A DNA stretch of 64,000 nt from an uncultured Bacteroidota bacterium (GTDB lineage Bacteria > Bacteroidota > Bacteroidia > Chitinophagales > Chitinophagaceae), in assembly GCA_903819975.1 (NCBI GenBank), contig CAIJFI010000006.1:124001-188000 (forward strand), in the 5' to 3' direction. Both the position numbers and the translations under genes were made by a program. How positions within the stretch are numbered: the first letter of the stretch is position 1; each line of letters starts with the position of its first letter. The notes below the pieces were generated by a model. That model was not told the origin of the DNA. It did no database searches and worked only from the letters and a program-made list of their open reading frames with translations. Positions 38,846-47,053 of the stretch are shown one piece after another.

Positions 38846-40038
38846 GCCTCATCCGTAACTTGGTTGATTTTATCTACCCTTTTTGTTCCTGCATATAATT
38901 CATATTCTAATAATCGGCAATCTATGGTCGCATTGAAAAATTCTATACGACGACTTGGCTTTAATCTAATTTTTTTAGCCAATTCTAAATTACCTGTAAA
39001 AATATAGCCAGTCATTCCTTTGCACTTATTTTTCATATAATCACCAATACGCGCATAGGTCGCTTCTAATTCTACTTCCTCGCCTAGTCTTTCACCATAT
39101 TCAGGATTAATCATAACTACTGCACCTTCTTCTGGCTCTGGCATTTCGGTTGCTTCAAAATCACAAACTTGGAAATCGATTAAATCTTCTACTCCTGCTA
39201 CTGAAGCATTTATTTTAGCCACTTTAATGGCATCTCTACTAATATCCGATGCGATGATCACTAAATTTGGTAAGTGCCTTATTTGTTCTTCTATGATAGT
39301 TCTTTCTTTTTCATACACTGCTTTGTCATATCCAAGCAAATGCATGAATGCATAATTTTTTCTAAACAAACCTGGTGCACGTTTTGTAGCTATTAAGGCC
39401 GCTTCAATTGCCAAGGTTCCTGAACCACACATTGGATTTACAAAAGCTCCAAACTTATTCCATTTAGTAGATAAAATAGTGGCTGATGCCAATGCTTCTA
39501 ACATAGGAGCTCGTCCTGGTAATTTTCTATAACCATGTCTTGCTAACGAATCGCCGGAAGTATCAAGGAAAACCTCTGCTTCATCATTTTTCCAAAATAA
39601 ATATACGACCGCACCTGATAATTCAGAACCTGTAGAAGGTCTTTTGCCACTTACTTCACGCATTCTATCTACAATTGCATCTTTAACACGAAGATTTGCA
39701 AATAAATTGGTTGAAATAGTATCATTGAACACATTGCTTATAACAGAAAAATAACCATCAGGCTGAATCATCTTTTCCCAATGTATCGTAACTAAATTTT
39801 TATGCAATTCATCTGGGTCATTGCAAATAAAAGTTTTCAAAGAATACATTACTTGACTTGCACAACGAAGATTTAAATTTAAGCGAATACAATCATTCAC
39901 AGTACCTGTTAATTCAACACCAGTTTGAAAAACTCGATCTACGTCAAATCCTAAACCAATTACCTCAGCTCTTAGCGCTGGGGCTAACCATTTATTACAG
40001 GTGATGATAATTTTACTAGGGGTTGTGAATACTTGCAT
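38842..40038 (-). CDS. THUMP-domain SAM-dependent RNA methyltransferase (RlmL/TrmN-like)
   Basis: 398 aa. An N-terminal THUMP region (about residues 50-160) is followed by a Rossmann methyltransferase with motif I FVNPMCGSGTLAIEAAL and catalytic motif IV MINPEYGERLGEE, where the usual NPPY is NPEY. It should methylate guanine N2 in rRNA or tRNA, as do RlmL N-terminal domain relatives. It is terminal on the minus strand before tRNA-Val. Confidence 0.87.
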   Translation of the reverse strand: MQVFTTPSKIIITCNKWLAPALRAEVIGLGFDVDRVFQTGVELTGTVNDCIRLNLNLRCASQVMYSLKTFICNDPDELHKNLVTIHWEKMIQPDGYFSVISNVFNDTISTNLFANLRVKDAIVDRMREVSGKRPSTGSELSGAVVYLFWKNDEAEVFLDTSGDSLARHGYRKLPGRAPMLEALASATILSTKWNKFGAFVNPMCGSGTLAIEAALIATKRAPGLFRKNYAFMHLLGYDKAVYEKERTIIEEQIRHLPNLVIIASDISRDAIKVAKINASVAGVEDLIDFQVCDFEATEMPEPEEGAVVMINPEYGERLGEEVELEATYARIGDYMKNKCKGMTGYIFTGNLELAKKIRLKPSRRIEFFNATIDCRLLEYELYAGTKRVDKINQVTDEA

Positions 40039-40079
40039 AAGGCAAACTTAAATCAATTAATTAAAAATGTCTGAAAACA

Positions 40080-40106
40080 AAAAATCCCCATCTTTCGATG
40101 AGGATT
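40080..40106 (-). terminator. Terminator following tRNA-Val
   Basis: On the minus strand, AATCCTCATC and GATGGGGATT (40083-40106) form a 10-bp stem with one mismatch and a 4-nt loop, and run into a T stretch (complement of 40074-40084). It lies 14 bp after the tRNA 3' end. Confidence 0.75.
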
Positions 40107-40120
40107 CTGAAGTTATTCTG

Positions 40121-40195
40121 TGGGAGCACACGGGTTCGAACCGCGGACCCTCTCGGTGTAAACGAGATGCTCTAAACCAACTGAGCTATGCTCCC
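40121..40195 (-). tRNA. tRNA-Val (anticodon TAC)
   Basis: 75-nt cloverleaf: acceptor GGGAGCA/TGCTCCC, D arm GCTC...GAGC, anticodon stem TCTCG/CGAGA with loop TTTACAC (TAC), T arm CGCGG/CCGTG around TTCGAAC, discriminator A. CCA is not encoded. Its terminator follows at 40080-40106. Confidence 0.97.
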
Positions 40196-40257
40196 TTTTC
40201 CCTTTTGAGGAGTGCAAAAATAAGGGGGAATTCGTAAACTCCCAAAAAAAATAACAA

Positions 40258-40548
40258 TTAATTTAATTGAACCGCTGGAAGCCTAGTAGATTGGCTATCA
40301 TAAACGAATAATTCTACTATTTCAAAGCTCCAATATTTGCTTAAAGGGGATTTTTCAAGGATATCTTTAACTTCCTTCTTTGTATTGGCATTAATTGTAA
40401 TCCACGAATTTTGCGTCTCCATACTCACGGCATAGCTGTCAATAATGCCTTTATTTAATAAGAAATTTATATAAGTGCGGTGAGGTGGCACCAAAGTCAT
40501 AAATTCCTCATCCATGTCAAATGATATAATTGCTTGATATTTTTTCAT
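40258..40548 (-). CDS. YCII-related/muconolactone-isomerase-like small protein
   Basis: 96 aa. MKKYQAIISFDMDEEFMTLVPPHRTYINFLLNKGIIDSYAV looks like the ferredoxin-like dimeric alpha-beta barrel (YCII, muconolactone isomerase-like). Its function cannot be read and no catalytic motif stands out. It lies between tRNA-Val and the BNR-repeat gene on the same strand as both. Confidence 0.6.
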   Translation of the reverse strand: MKKYQAIISFDMDEEFMTLVPPHRTYINFLLNKGIIDSYAVSMETQNSWITINANTKKEVKDILEKSPLSKYWSFEIVELFVYDSQSTRLPAVQLN

Positions 40549-40624
40549 GTAGTACTAAGTTAAGTCAAGATACACAAAGCAAGAAGACAATTTTAAGATT
40601 TTTCGTCAATAGTAAATATTAGAT

Positions 40625-41650
40625 TTATTCAAAACTCAGGTATCCAATCCTGCCACCTGAACCTGCAAAAAATGCAGCGCTCTTACTTGGTTGAGGCTGA
40701 ACAACATGGAAACTATTATTTGATATTAATGACCAGTTTTTGCCACTGTTTTCTGAATAATCCACCCCAGAAGTACCGCAAGCAACCACCCTTTTGTTAT
40801 CTATAAATGTAACCGAGGATCTATACCCATGTGGCATTGTAAAAGATGTATTAATTTGATAGGCATTCTGATATTTTATAAAAGCACGTGCAGCATCTGA
40901 TGAAATAGTGTCCTTCATAAAATCACCTCCCACAATAATAAACTGGTTTAAATCTGGAGCAATGGAAATACTATTAGCCCCGGTCGTTTTTCCGCCCTGC
41001 ATTATTGGTAAAGGCATTGCATTGCCGTCTATCCATAGCCTACTTGTTTTACCACCAGACACAAATACAATATCATTTTTTATGAACCCAATATTACTAT
41101 TACTAGATGCAAAAAAAGCTTCCCCTTCTTTTAGTTTTGATTTCCAAAAACTACTAGGTGCTCTATCCCAATGTGCTCCTCTATCCTTAGTATTTAATAA
41201 AAATGGTGTGTCATTAATTGGATCCCCAATAATAGATCCATTTTGATAATCCCTAAAAGCAACTGCATCTAAAAACATACTGGTATCGGCATTCTCATAC
41301 ACTTTAGTCCAATTCTTGCCGCCGTCTAATGTTTTTAAAATGACCGCTGGAGCTGCTACTGCTACTATTAAAGCTTCTTTTTCATCCCATGCATGAATGG
41401 CTCTAAAATCTCGGGTCTCATATCCATTAACCTGAGACCACTCAAAACTTTCGCCTCCATTAATTGATTTTGCAATACTTCCTTTGCTCCCACTAGCCCA
41501 AATCACTTTTTCAGAAGGTACTGACAAGCCTCGAATACTAACTCCTTTTTTTTCTGTCAATATTTTAATAGAAGTTTGCGCTATTAATTGATGTGCAGAT
41601 AATAATATTAGAGCGAAAACAATTTTAGAAATACGCATAGTTTTATTCAT
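40625..41650 (-). CDS. Secreted BNR/Ycf48-like beta-propeller protein
   Basis: 341 aa. A signal peptide (KIVFALILLSAHQLIAQ after MNKTMRIS) is followed by repeated BNR/sialidase-like turns: SINGGESFEWSQV, TLDGGKNWTKVYEN, NTKDRGAHWDRAP and YSENSGKNWSLIS. The Ycf48-like propeller serves as a periplasmic or surface scaffold in many Bacteroidota; the catalytic function is unknown. It is separated by only 22 bp from the divergent TcdA-like gene. Confidence 0.8.
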   Translation of the reverse strand: MNKTMRISKIVFALILLSAHQLIAQTSIKILTEKKGVSIRGLSVPSEKVIWASGSKGSIAKSINGGESFEWSQVNGYETRDFRAIHAWDEKEALIVAVAAPAVILKTLDGGKNWTKVYENADTSMFLDAVAFRDYQNGSIIGDPINDTPFLLNTKDRGAHWDRAPSSFWKSKLKEGEAFFASSNSNIGFIKNDIVFVSGGKTSRLWIDGNAMPLPIMQGGKTTGANSISIAPDLNQFIIVGGDFMKDTISSDAARAFIKYQNAYQINTSFTMPHGYRSSVTFIDNKRVVACGTSGVDYSENSGKNWSLISNNSFHVVQPQPSKSAAFFAGSGGRIGYLSFE

Positions 41651-41672
41651 TTTTGCATTTTAAAGATACGAT

Positions 41673-42398
41673 ATGATACCTTATTGGATGAGTAGAACCC
41701 AATTAATGTTGGGAGATGATAATATGAATTCTTTGATGAGTAAGAATGTACTTATAATAGGTCTTGGAGGCGTAGGTGCCATTTGTGCCGAAATGATTGT
41801 GAGAGCGGGTGTTGGAAAACTCACGATTGTTGACAATGACAAAGTAGATGCAAGTAATATTAATAGACAAATACAAGCATTACATTCCACTGTAAATATG
41901 CCCAAAGCACAAGTGTTGTCTGCTAGATTACTAGATATAAATCCTGAGTTGGATTTGACCGTTTTAGAAATGTATATCAAGGAAGAAATCACGACCAATT
42001 TACTAGAATCTGCCCACTGGGATTATGTTGTCGACTGCATTGATACACTATCATGTAAAGTGTTTTTAATTAAGAAATGCTTGGATATGAAACTCCCAAT
42101 AGTAAGTTCTATGGGAGCAGGTGGAAAAGTAGACCCCTCTCAAATAACCGTTACTGATATCTCAAAAACCAAGGTATGTAATTTGGCAAGGTATGTAAGA
42201 AAGAGATTGCAAAGTTTAGGGGTAAAAAAGGGGTTGAAAGTGGTTTTTAGCCCTGAAAAAGCCGATCAAGATAAAATCATAGTGACCGAGAAAGCCTTTC
42301 CTAAGAAATCCATTATAGGCACCTTAAGCTATATGCCAGCTATGTTTGGTTGTACAGTGGCTAGTGTGGTAATAAGGGATTTAATGGCAACTGATTGA
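41673..42398 (+). CDS. tcdA: TcdA-like ThiF-family E1 enzyme (tRNA threonylcarbamoyladenosine dehydratase)
   Basis: 241 aa E1-like adenylating protein. VLIIGLGGVGAICAEMIVRAG is the ATP-binding Rossmann motif, then VDNDKVDASNINRQIQAL and VDCIDTLSCK. The short size and lack of a zinc-cysteine pair at the end fit TcdA/CsdL, which cyclises t6A37 in tRNA. The first ATG gives MIPYWMSRTQLML; starting at residue 6 is also possible. It is transcribed towards the tRNA-Arg gene. Confidence 0.88.
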   Translation: MIPYWMSRTQLMLGDDNMNSLMSKNVLIIGLGGVGAICAEMIVRAGVGKLTIVDNDKVDASNINRQIQALHSTVNMPKAQVLSARLLDINPELDLTVLEMYIKEEITTNLLESAHWDYVVDCIDTLSCKVFLIKKCLDMKLPIVSSMGAGGKVDPSQITVTDISKTKVCNLARYVRKRLQSLGVKKGLKVVFSPEKADQDKIIVTEKAFPKKSIIGTLSYMPAMFGCTVASVVIRDLMATD

Positions 42399-42467
42399 TT
42401 TATACCCTAAATTTCTTTGAATTAAGCTTATTTTATCCTTATTTTGCACCTCCAATTGGAAGCTCCT

Positions 42468-42541
42468 GGTTCGGTAGCTCAGCTGGATAGAGCGTCATCC
42501 TTCTAAGATGAGGGTCATTGGTTCGAATCCAATCCGAATCA
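42468..42541 (+). tRNA. tRNA-Arg (anticodon TCT), integration target
   Basis: 74-nt cloverleaf: acceptor GGTTCGG/CCGAATC, D arm GCTC...GAGC, anticodon stem TCATC/GATGA with loop CTTCTAA (TCT), T arm ATTGG/CCAAT around TTCGAAT, discriminator A, followed by encoded CCA (42542-42544). Its last 17 bp recur at 51894-51910, marking this gene as the attachment site of the island. Confidence 0.97.
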
Positions 42542-42542
42542 C
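42526..42542 (+). repeat. Left attachment repeat (attL) in the tRNA-Arg 3' end
   Basis: AATCCAATCCGAATCAC is repeated as AATCCAATCCGGATCAC at 51894-51910, a direct repeat with 16 of 17 identical. It spans the T-arm and acceptor 3' strand, a common core for tyrosine integrases. Confidence 0.8.
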
Positions 42543-42553
42543 CAATTCTACTT

Positions 42554-42587
42554 ATAACCCATTGTTTTTCAATGGGTTATTTTTTTT
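42554..42587 (+). terminator. Terminator now following tRNA-Arg, brought by the island
   Basis: Perfect 10-bp stem ATAACCCATT (42554-42563) / AATGGGTTAT (42571-42580), loop GTTTTTC, then seven T residues. It lies 10 bp after the tRNA CCA, inside the island's left end. Confidence 0.88.
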
Positions 42588-42639
42588 AACTACCCTCTTG
42601 TAGCAAACTCGTCAGCAAAATAGTTGATTTCAAGTTTAT

Positions 42640-43947
42640 TTAAAGTGTGTTTTCAGTTGAATTTGGCAACTGATTGCTTACACGTTGCTGGTACTGTTTC
42701 AACATACTTTTTACCGCACCTTCCTTGTTTTTCTTGATATAGGTTTCAAAAGATTTTAGTGTGACGTGTGAACTCACAACCATGATGTCTTTGTAATCAC
42801 ACCCAAGATTTACAAGAGTGGTTATAAGTGTTCTACGTCCACAATGATTGGTTAACATTGTATATCGTGGCACCATCTCAGTTTTGATTTCACCACCACG
42901 ATTGTATTTGATTTGTATTTTTCTATTCAACCCTTTTATCATCTTACCAAGTTCTTTTAACCCATCATTAATTTTTTGGTCTGATATTCTTGGAACATCA
43001 TTGTTATACTTTTCAAATATTTTCTTTGATTGTGGAAATAGTGGTATCACTGCTTCATTACCCGTCTTCTTATTTACAATTACTACAACCTCCAATCCAT
43101 CCTTATCAATATCACAAAACGATGTTAGGTCTGATATACGAACGCCACTCCAACACATCAATAAGAACTGGTCGCGTATTCTATCAAGTCGGGGGTTATC
43201 AGTTAAATCCAATTCCTCCATTTCTTTAAGTTCTTCTTCGTCTAAGGCAATGTTATTAGCAGCTTCTTCGGGTATGGTTATATTGTATTTTTCAAATGGA
43301 TTAAATGGTAGAATGCCATCTGCTACAAGTACTGAAAAAAAGGCTTTAAGACACTTTAATCGTCCACTAGCAGAGTTTAGTTTTTTCTGCTCTACCTTTA
43401 AAAGGAACTGTTGAAAATTCTTTACAAATGTCTTTTCAAGGACTGAGATATTCGTCATCTTTATTTTATGATGTTTACAATAGGCTTCTAATCTACTTAC
43501 AAGTCCAGCGTGATTTTTTAACGTGCCAGTACGGTACATCTCACCATCATTAAGTTCATAACCATCAATCCTTCTTTGGATAATACTTTCAATAATAGGT
43601 ATTAAATCAAACACCTCTTTCTTTTTTTCAAAGTATTCACTGGCATCTAATTTACTTTCAAGGAACTTTACAATATCATCTTTGGTGGGATAGGTTTTGT
43701 GCTCCTTTTGAAACTCCAAGTAGAATTGGTTTAATCTCGTTTTAAGAGTGTATAACTCACCTTCAATGGTGCTATTCCATTGTTTTCCCTTACCTGTTTT
43801 AATCCAACCATTTTCCCAATCCTTCAAAGGTATTTTATCAATGGGCAACGCATAAGTAAATCTATCCACCCCATAGTAGTTCACTGATACATTTATAGAA
43901 CCAGTTTTTCCATCACTGCTTTTTCGTATGTAATAACTTACGCCCAC
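42640..43947 (-). CDS. Tyrosine site-specific integrase of the island
   Basis: 435 aa tyrosine recombinase. The SAM-like core-binding domain is around residues 110-210 and the catalytic domain at 225-410, with Arg270 in CWSGVRISDL, Lys near 293-294 (NKKTGNEAVIPL), H368xxR371 in NHCGRRTLIT, second His394 in SSHVT and the nucleophile Tyr403 in SFETYIKK. All catalytic residues are present. It should excise and integrate the element at the tRNA-Arg repeat. Start ATG 43947 overlaps the end of the upstream HTH gene by 10 bp, so the two are coupled. Confidence 0.93.
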   Translation of the reverse strand: MGVSYYIRKSSDGKTGSINVSVNYYGVDRFTYALPIDKIPLKDWENGWIKTGKGKQWNSTIEGELYTLKTRLNQFYLEFQKEHKTYPTKDDIVKFLESKLDASEYFEKKKEVFDLIPIIESIIQRRIDGYELNDGEMYRTGTLKNHAGLVSRLEAYCKHHKIKMTNISVLEKTFVKNFQQFLLKVEQKKLNSASGRLKCLKAFFSVLVADGILPFNPFEKYNITIPEEAANNIALDEEELKEMEELDLTDNPRLDRIRDQFLLMCWSGVRISDLTSFCDIDKDGLEVVVIVNKKTGNEAVIPLFPQSKKIFEKYNNDVPRISDQKINDGLKELGKMIKGLNRKIQIKYNRGGEIKTEMVPRYTMLTNHCGRRTLITTLVNLGCDYKDIMVVSSHVTLKSFETYIKKNKEGAVKSMLKQYQQRVSNQLPNSTENTL

Positions 43948-44237
43948 TTAAATTTAGATGTGTATTTTGAACGAATACCATTTTTCGCTACTGTTAGGTC
44001 ATGTTCTGTAACTAATACCTTTCTACCAATACCACGATTTACAAGTATACCTTCCTTCACCCACCTTGAAATCGTATTTGCAGTAACACCAATTAAATCA
44101 GCAGCCTGTTCTCGTGTTAGCACATTACTACTTTTTAGTAGACGCTCTTCAAGTAATTTAAACTCACTGGCAACCACATCTCTTATGGTTGATTGTAAAT
44201 CCTCTTTTTGTATCAAATACATTGGTGTATTATTCAT
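43938..44237 (-). CDS. Helix-turn-helix protein, excisionase-like
   Basis: 99 aa from the likely start at 44237 (MNNTPMYLIQKEDLQ); the track's longer start adds 18 residues that run towards the methyltransferase gene. LTREQAADLIGVTANTISRWVKEGILVNRG is a MerR/excisionase (HTH_17) winged helix, in line with a recombination directionality factor or repressor. It directly precedes and overlaps the integrase gene, the usual place for an excisionase. Confidence 0.85.
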   Translation of the reverse strand: MNNTPMYLIQKEDLQSTIRDVVASEFKLLEERLLKSSNVLTREQAADLIGVTANTISRWVKEGILVNRGIGRKVLVTEHDLTVAKNGIRSKYTSKFKWA

Positions 44238-44296
44238 TTGAATTGTTTTAAAATTATTAAATAAGGTGACTAGCAAAAGCCAGTCACCCAATCTGT

Positions 44297-45796
44297 TTAT
44301 GCAGCATTTTGCAACACATTTTCAACTCCACTAGTTCGCTCAGATAATATCTTCTCAAAACGTTTTTCACTGAACTCAACACTTTCGTGGTCCACGTCAA
44401 AACCAATTACATTTCTTCCCATTGATAGTCCTACACCCACCGTTCCAGTTCCTACGAAACCATCCATAATCGTATCTCCAACACTTGAATAGGCTTGAAT
44501 AAATGGTGTGTAAATGTCCTCACGACACGGAGCATCATGTTGAAAATTCTTATCCACTGCTTCACGTTCACTTTGGTTGTAAGTAGCAGTTTGTATCACA
44601 TTGGTAATGCAGCTTTCAGGTGAAGCCATATAAAAACCACCACTTTTGGTTTTTTTGATTTGGTAATCTTCGGTAGACGATTTTTTCATCACATCTTGGT
44701 AATATGGTTCCGCACCTGGCTTACAAGCAACGATAATACGTTCATAAGAATTGATAAATCTGTTTGGATGTGGCGCGTATTTACTATTGTTCTTAGCCCA
44801 TATGTTTACATCCAAAATAATCCAACCATCTTTTTCAAGTGCTAACTCAACCTTACTGCAAACTCCTTTATATCCATTGCGGTATGTTTCACCTAGTACC
44901 GTTACCATCACGCCACCTTTTACAAGTTTTCGTTTTTTCTCTTGGCAGAACAATACGAAATTTTCAACATACTGCTCAACTGTTTTCTCCCAACCATGGC
45001 ATAAGTCATCTTGGTTCTTGTATTTTCTTAGCCATAGATACGGATGTGAATCAATGCACAATCTGACACTCTCATCCTCAACCTCACTCATATCCATTGA
45101 GGATTGGTTATACAATTGATACCAGACCTCATTAGAAGAACCTTCCTTCATCTCCAATTGTCTTCGCTCTTGGTTGTTGACTTTGTCCTCTTTTGTTTTA
45201 AGTAAATCCCAAGCCTTGTGAATTGAAATCACACCTTCGTTTAATTTTTCAAGAACACCCGTTGCTTTTGGATTGTTGTTCTCGTTCCAATAAACAAACA
45301 TCAACTTACGTAGGTTTGCAGGTTTCAAATCAAGTCCAAGTACCGCACAAGCAAGTAGGAATTTATCCTTACCCACCTCACCAAACTCTTCCTCACTAAG
45401 TAAGTCCTTAAAACCTAACAAATCACGTTTCTTACCTTGACTTGTACCCACCAATCCAAAAAAGTGTTCCACAAGAGATGCCGTCTCAATCAACGAACGT
45501 TTAATGCACTGATTTACCTTCATACGATAATCTAATACCTCCTCGTCAGTGATATTGATTACAGTACATTCTAGTTCAGTAATACCTGCATCACCTGATA
45601 CAAGATACCTTACTACACCATCTACGATGTAGTTAACATTTTTACGTTTTACTACTGTTATGGGTTGTTTCTGCCCATAAGATTTCATAGTGAACTGCAT
45701 TGCCACTAAATTTCCCACTGCATATTTGTTTTCAATAAGTGGGTGAACTTTTAAAAGTTCTGTTGAGATATTCTCAACGCTTTTTTTACCTGCCAT
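44297..45796 (-). CDS. ParB-like domain fused to a DNA methyltransferase (N4/N6 type)
   Basis: 499 aa. Residues ~10-130 are ParB/Srx-like: VKRKNVNYIVDGVVRYLVS, then ECTVINITDEEVLDYRMKVN. Residues ~230-480 form a beta-type amino-methyltransferase with motif IV first (CIDSHPYLWLRKY, residues 247-259) and motif I near the end (IMDGFVGTGTVGVGL, residues 443-457), plus NRFINSYERIIVACKPG. Motif IV has SHPY in place of the usual SPPY/DPPY, and motif I has DGF in place of DPF. It should methylate adenine N6 or cytosine N4 in DNA if active. It lies 132 bp from a predicted nuclease on the same strand. Confidence 0.8.
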   Translation of the reverse strand: MAGKKSVENISTELLKVHPLIENKYAVGNLVAMQFTMKSYGQKQPITVVKRKNVNYIVDGVVRYLVSGDAGITELECTVINITDEEVLDYRMKVNQCIKRSLIETASLVEHFFGLVGTSQGKKRDLLGFKDLLSEEEFGEVGKDKFLLACAVLGLDLKPANLRKLMFVYWNENNNPKATGVLEKLNEGVISIHKAWDLLKTKEDKVNNQERRQLEMKEGSSNEVWYQLYNQSSMDMSEVEDESVRLCIDSHPYLWLRKYKNQDDLCHGWEKTVEQYVENFVLFCQEKKRKLVKGGVMVTVLGETYRNGYKGVCSKVELALEKDGWIILDVNIWAKNNSKYAPHPNRFINSYERIIVACKPGAEPYYQDVMKKSSTEDYQIKKTKSGGFYMASPESCITNVIQTATYNQSEREAVDKNFQHDAPCREDIYTPFIQAYSSVGDTIMDGFVGTGTVGVGLSMGRNVIGFDVDHESVEFSEKRFEKILSERTSGVENVLQNAA

Positions 45797-45928
45797 TTTT
45801 ATTTATTTTTGAGATTATAAAATACATATTAAAATTTTCCTACACTCTTGGAATACGTCAGTTTAGGGCAAAAAAAAGGGGCTTGAAAATTGCTCTTCAA
45901 AAAAATTACCTCCCATTTTAATCTTATG

Positions 45929-46666
45929 CTACTGCAATCCATATTGTGTTTTATAATGTTTCCATAATTCAATGGTAGCAAATGCATCAACATAGTTTGA
46001 TTTTGCTTGGTACTTAACCTCTACCACCCATTTTTGTTCTCCCTTTGAAAGTAAAATATCAATTAGCACTCCATTATACCTTTTTTCACGCAGAGCTAAA
46101 TAACCCAACGTCTCAAACATCTTTACGTTCAAATCCTCAATCATCATACCCTGCATACCAAGTGTTTTATTAAATGAACGAGCCCTATTGCCATCATCCT
46201 CAACCCAATAGGCTTTGATTAATTCATACTTAGCCTTCGTAGATGGGTTGGTTGAGTTTGTGAAACTATATTCAGGAAACATATAAGACATACTACGTCT
46301 TAAACGCACCTTCAAATATTCTATGTAACTAACCAAGTCCTTTGCATTTAACTTACCATTATATCCTTCAATCGTTTCAAGTGGATTTAAGTATAAATCA
46401 CGAAGACGATTTTGGTTAGATATAAACTCTTCAATCATCTCATCTCTTATCTCCTGTAACACACCCCATGAATAATTCTTAGGATTTTGGAGATAATGTC
46501 TTGCCATCTCTGTATCCATCTTCTCAAACTCACCCGCCTCTTTGAAAATTAAAGTAGGTACCATATCCATTTTGATTGCACCTGCTTTACCAAGTAGTGC
46601 TAATACCTCATCATCAACGGCAGTGTAGCCGTAGTTAGTAATATTGGTTGGGTTGTTTAATAACAT
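45929..46666 (-). CDS. Predicted PD-(D/E)XK-type nuclease, unknown family
   Basis: 245 aa without a recognised family. Its C-terminal 70 residues look like a PD-(D/E)XK core: helix DLNVKMFETLGYL, Asp203 in NGVLIDILLSKG, then Glu216-Val-Lys218 in QKWVVEVKYQAKS, 13 residues apart from the Asp. The N-terminal part is mostly helical with no known motif. Position next to the ParB-methyltransferase suggests a cognate restriction enzyme, but a regulatory or DNA-repair nuclease is possible. A good promoter lies just upstream. Confidence 0.55.
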   Translation of the reverse strand: MLLNNPTNITNYGYTAVDDEVLALLGKAGAIKMDMVPTLIFKEAGEFEKMDTEMARHYLQNPKNYSWGVLQEIRDEMIEEFISNQNRLRDLYLNPLETIEGYNGKLNAKDLVSYIEYLKVRLRRSMSYMFPEYSFTNSTNPSTKAKYELIKAYWVEDDGNRARSFNKTLGMQGMMIEDLNVKMFETLGYLALREKRYNGVLIDILLSKGEQKWVVEVKYQAKSNYVDAFATIELWKHYKTQYGLQ

Positions 46667-46682
46667 TGCTTCTAATTTTTTA

Positions 46683-46715
46683 CAAAGATAAGGTAATTCG
46701 GTTCAATATTCCAAA
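46683..46715 (-). promoter_or_regulatory. Bacteroidota promoter for the nuclease-methyltransferase genes
   Basis: On the minus strand TTTG (46712-46715) is followed by 21 bp and TATCTTTG (46683-46690), a full match to TTTG-N19-21-TAnnTTTG. It ends 16 bp before the ATG at 46666, and probably drives the nuclease, methyltransferase, HTH and integrase genes. Confidence 0.7.
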
Positions 46716-46762
46716 TATATAGGAAATTTTATTTTTGATAGGTAGTTTATACCTAATTTTAA

Positions 46763-46882
46763 AACCAATACCCGTCCTGCCCCTATACCTGCCGGCAGTG
46801 TCGGGGGTATTTCCTGCCTTATAAACGCATTTGGGGTGTTTTTATTACCCGTTCAATTCCACGAACCAATACCGACTGGTTC
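46763..46882. other. GC-rich palindromic and repeat-containing region upstream of the HUH gene (candidate origin)
   Basis: This lies in the 387-bp gap between divergent genes. It contains two copies of AACCAATACC (46763-46772 and 46864-46873), a perfect 10-bp palindrome CTGCCGGCAG (46789-46798) inside an outer imperfect pair AATACCCG (46767-46774) / CGGGGGTATT (46802-46811), and a 6-bp hairpin GAACCA/TGGTTC (46863-46882). GC content stands out from the AT-rich surroundings. HUH initiators nick near such hairpins, often close to their own gene. Origin assignment is inference. Confidence 0.45.
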
Positions 46883-47053
46883 CAATGGCATCTAAACTTT
46901 TGTACGAACCTAAGATAACTAAAAAATAAATTTTGGGATTTTTAACCTGTAATAGGGATTTTGGTGTGAACCAAAGTATTTATTGTTTTACCATGAAGGA
47001 TTTATTCCTTAAAGGATTTTCCATATCCTCTTGGTACTAATAATACTTAACAA

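Noticed and set aside
42848-43414. 188-aa plus-strand ORF
   Set aside because: Lies fully antisense to the integrase, whose catalytic residues are intact; the translated protein has no family features.
44660-45119. Plus-strand ORFs of 61-122 aa
   Set aside because: Antisense to the ParB-methyltransferase gene; Phe/Ser/Leu-rich shadow translation.
46763-46873. AACCAATACC copies as an iteron array
   Set aside because: Only two copies 100 bp apart; too few for an iteron origin, kept only as part of the palindromic block.
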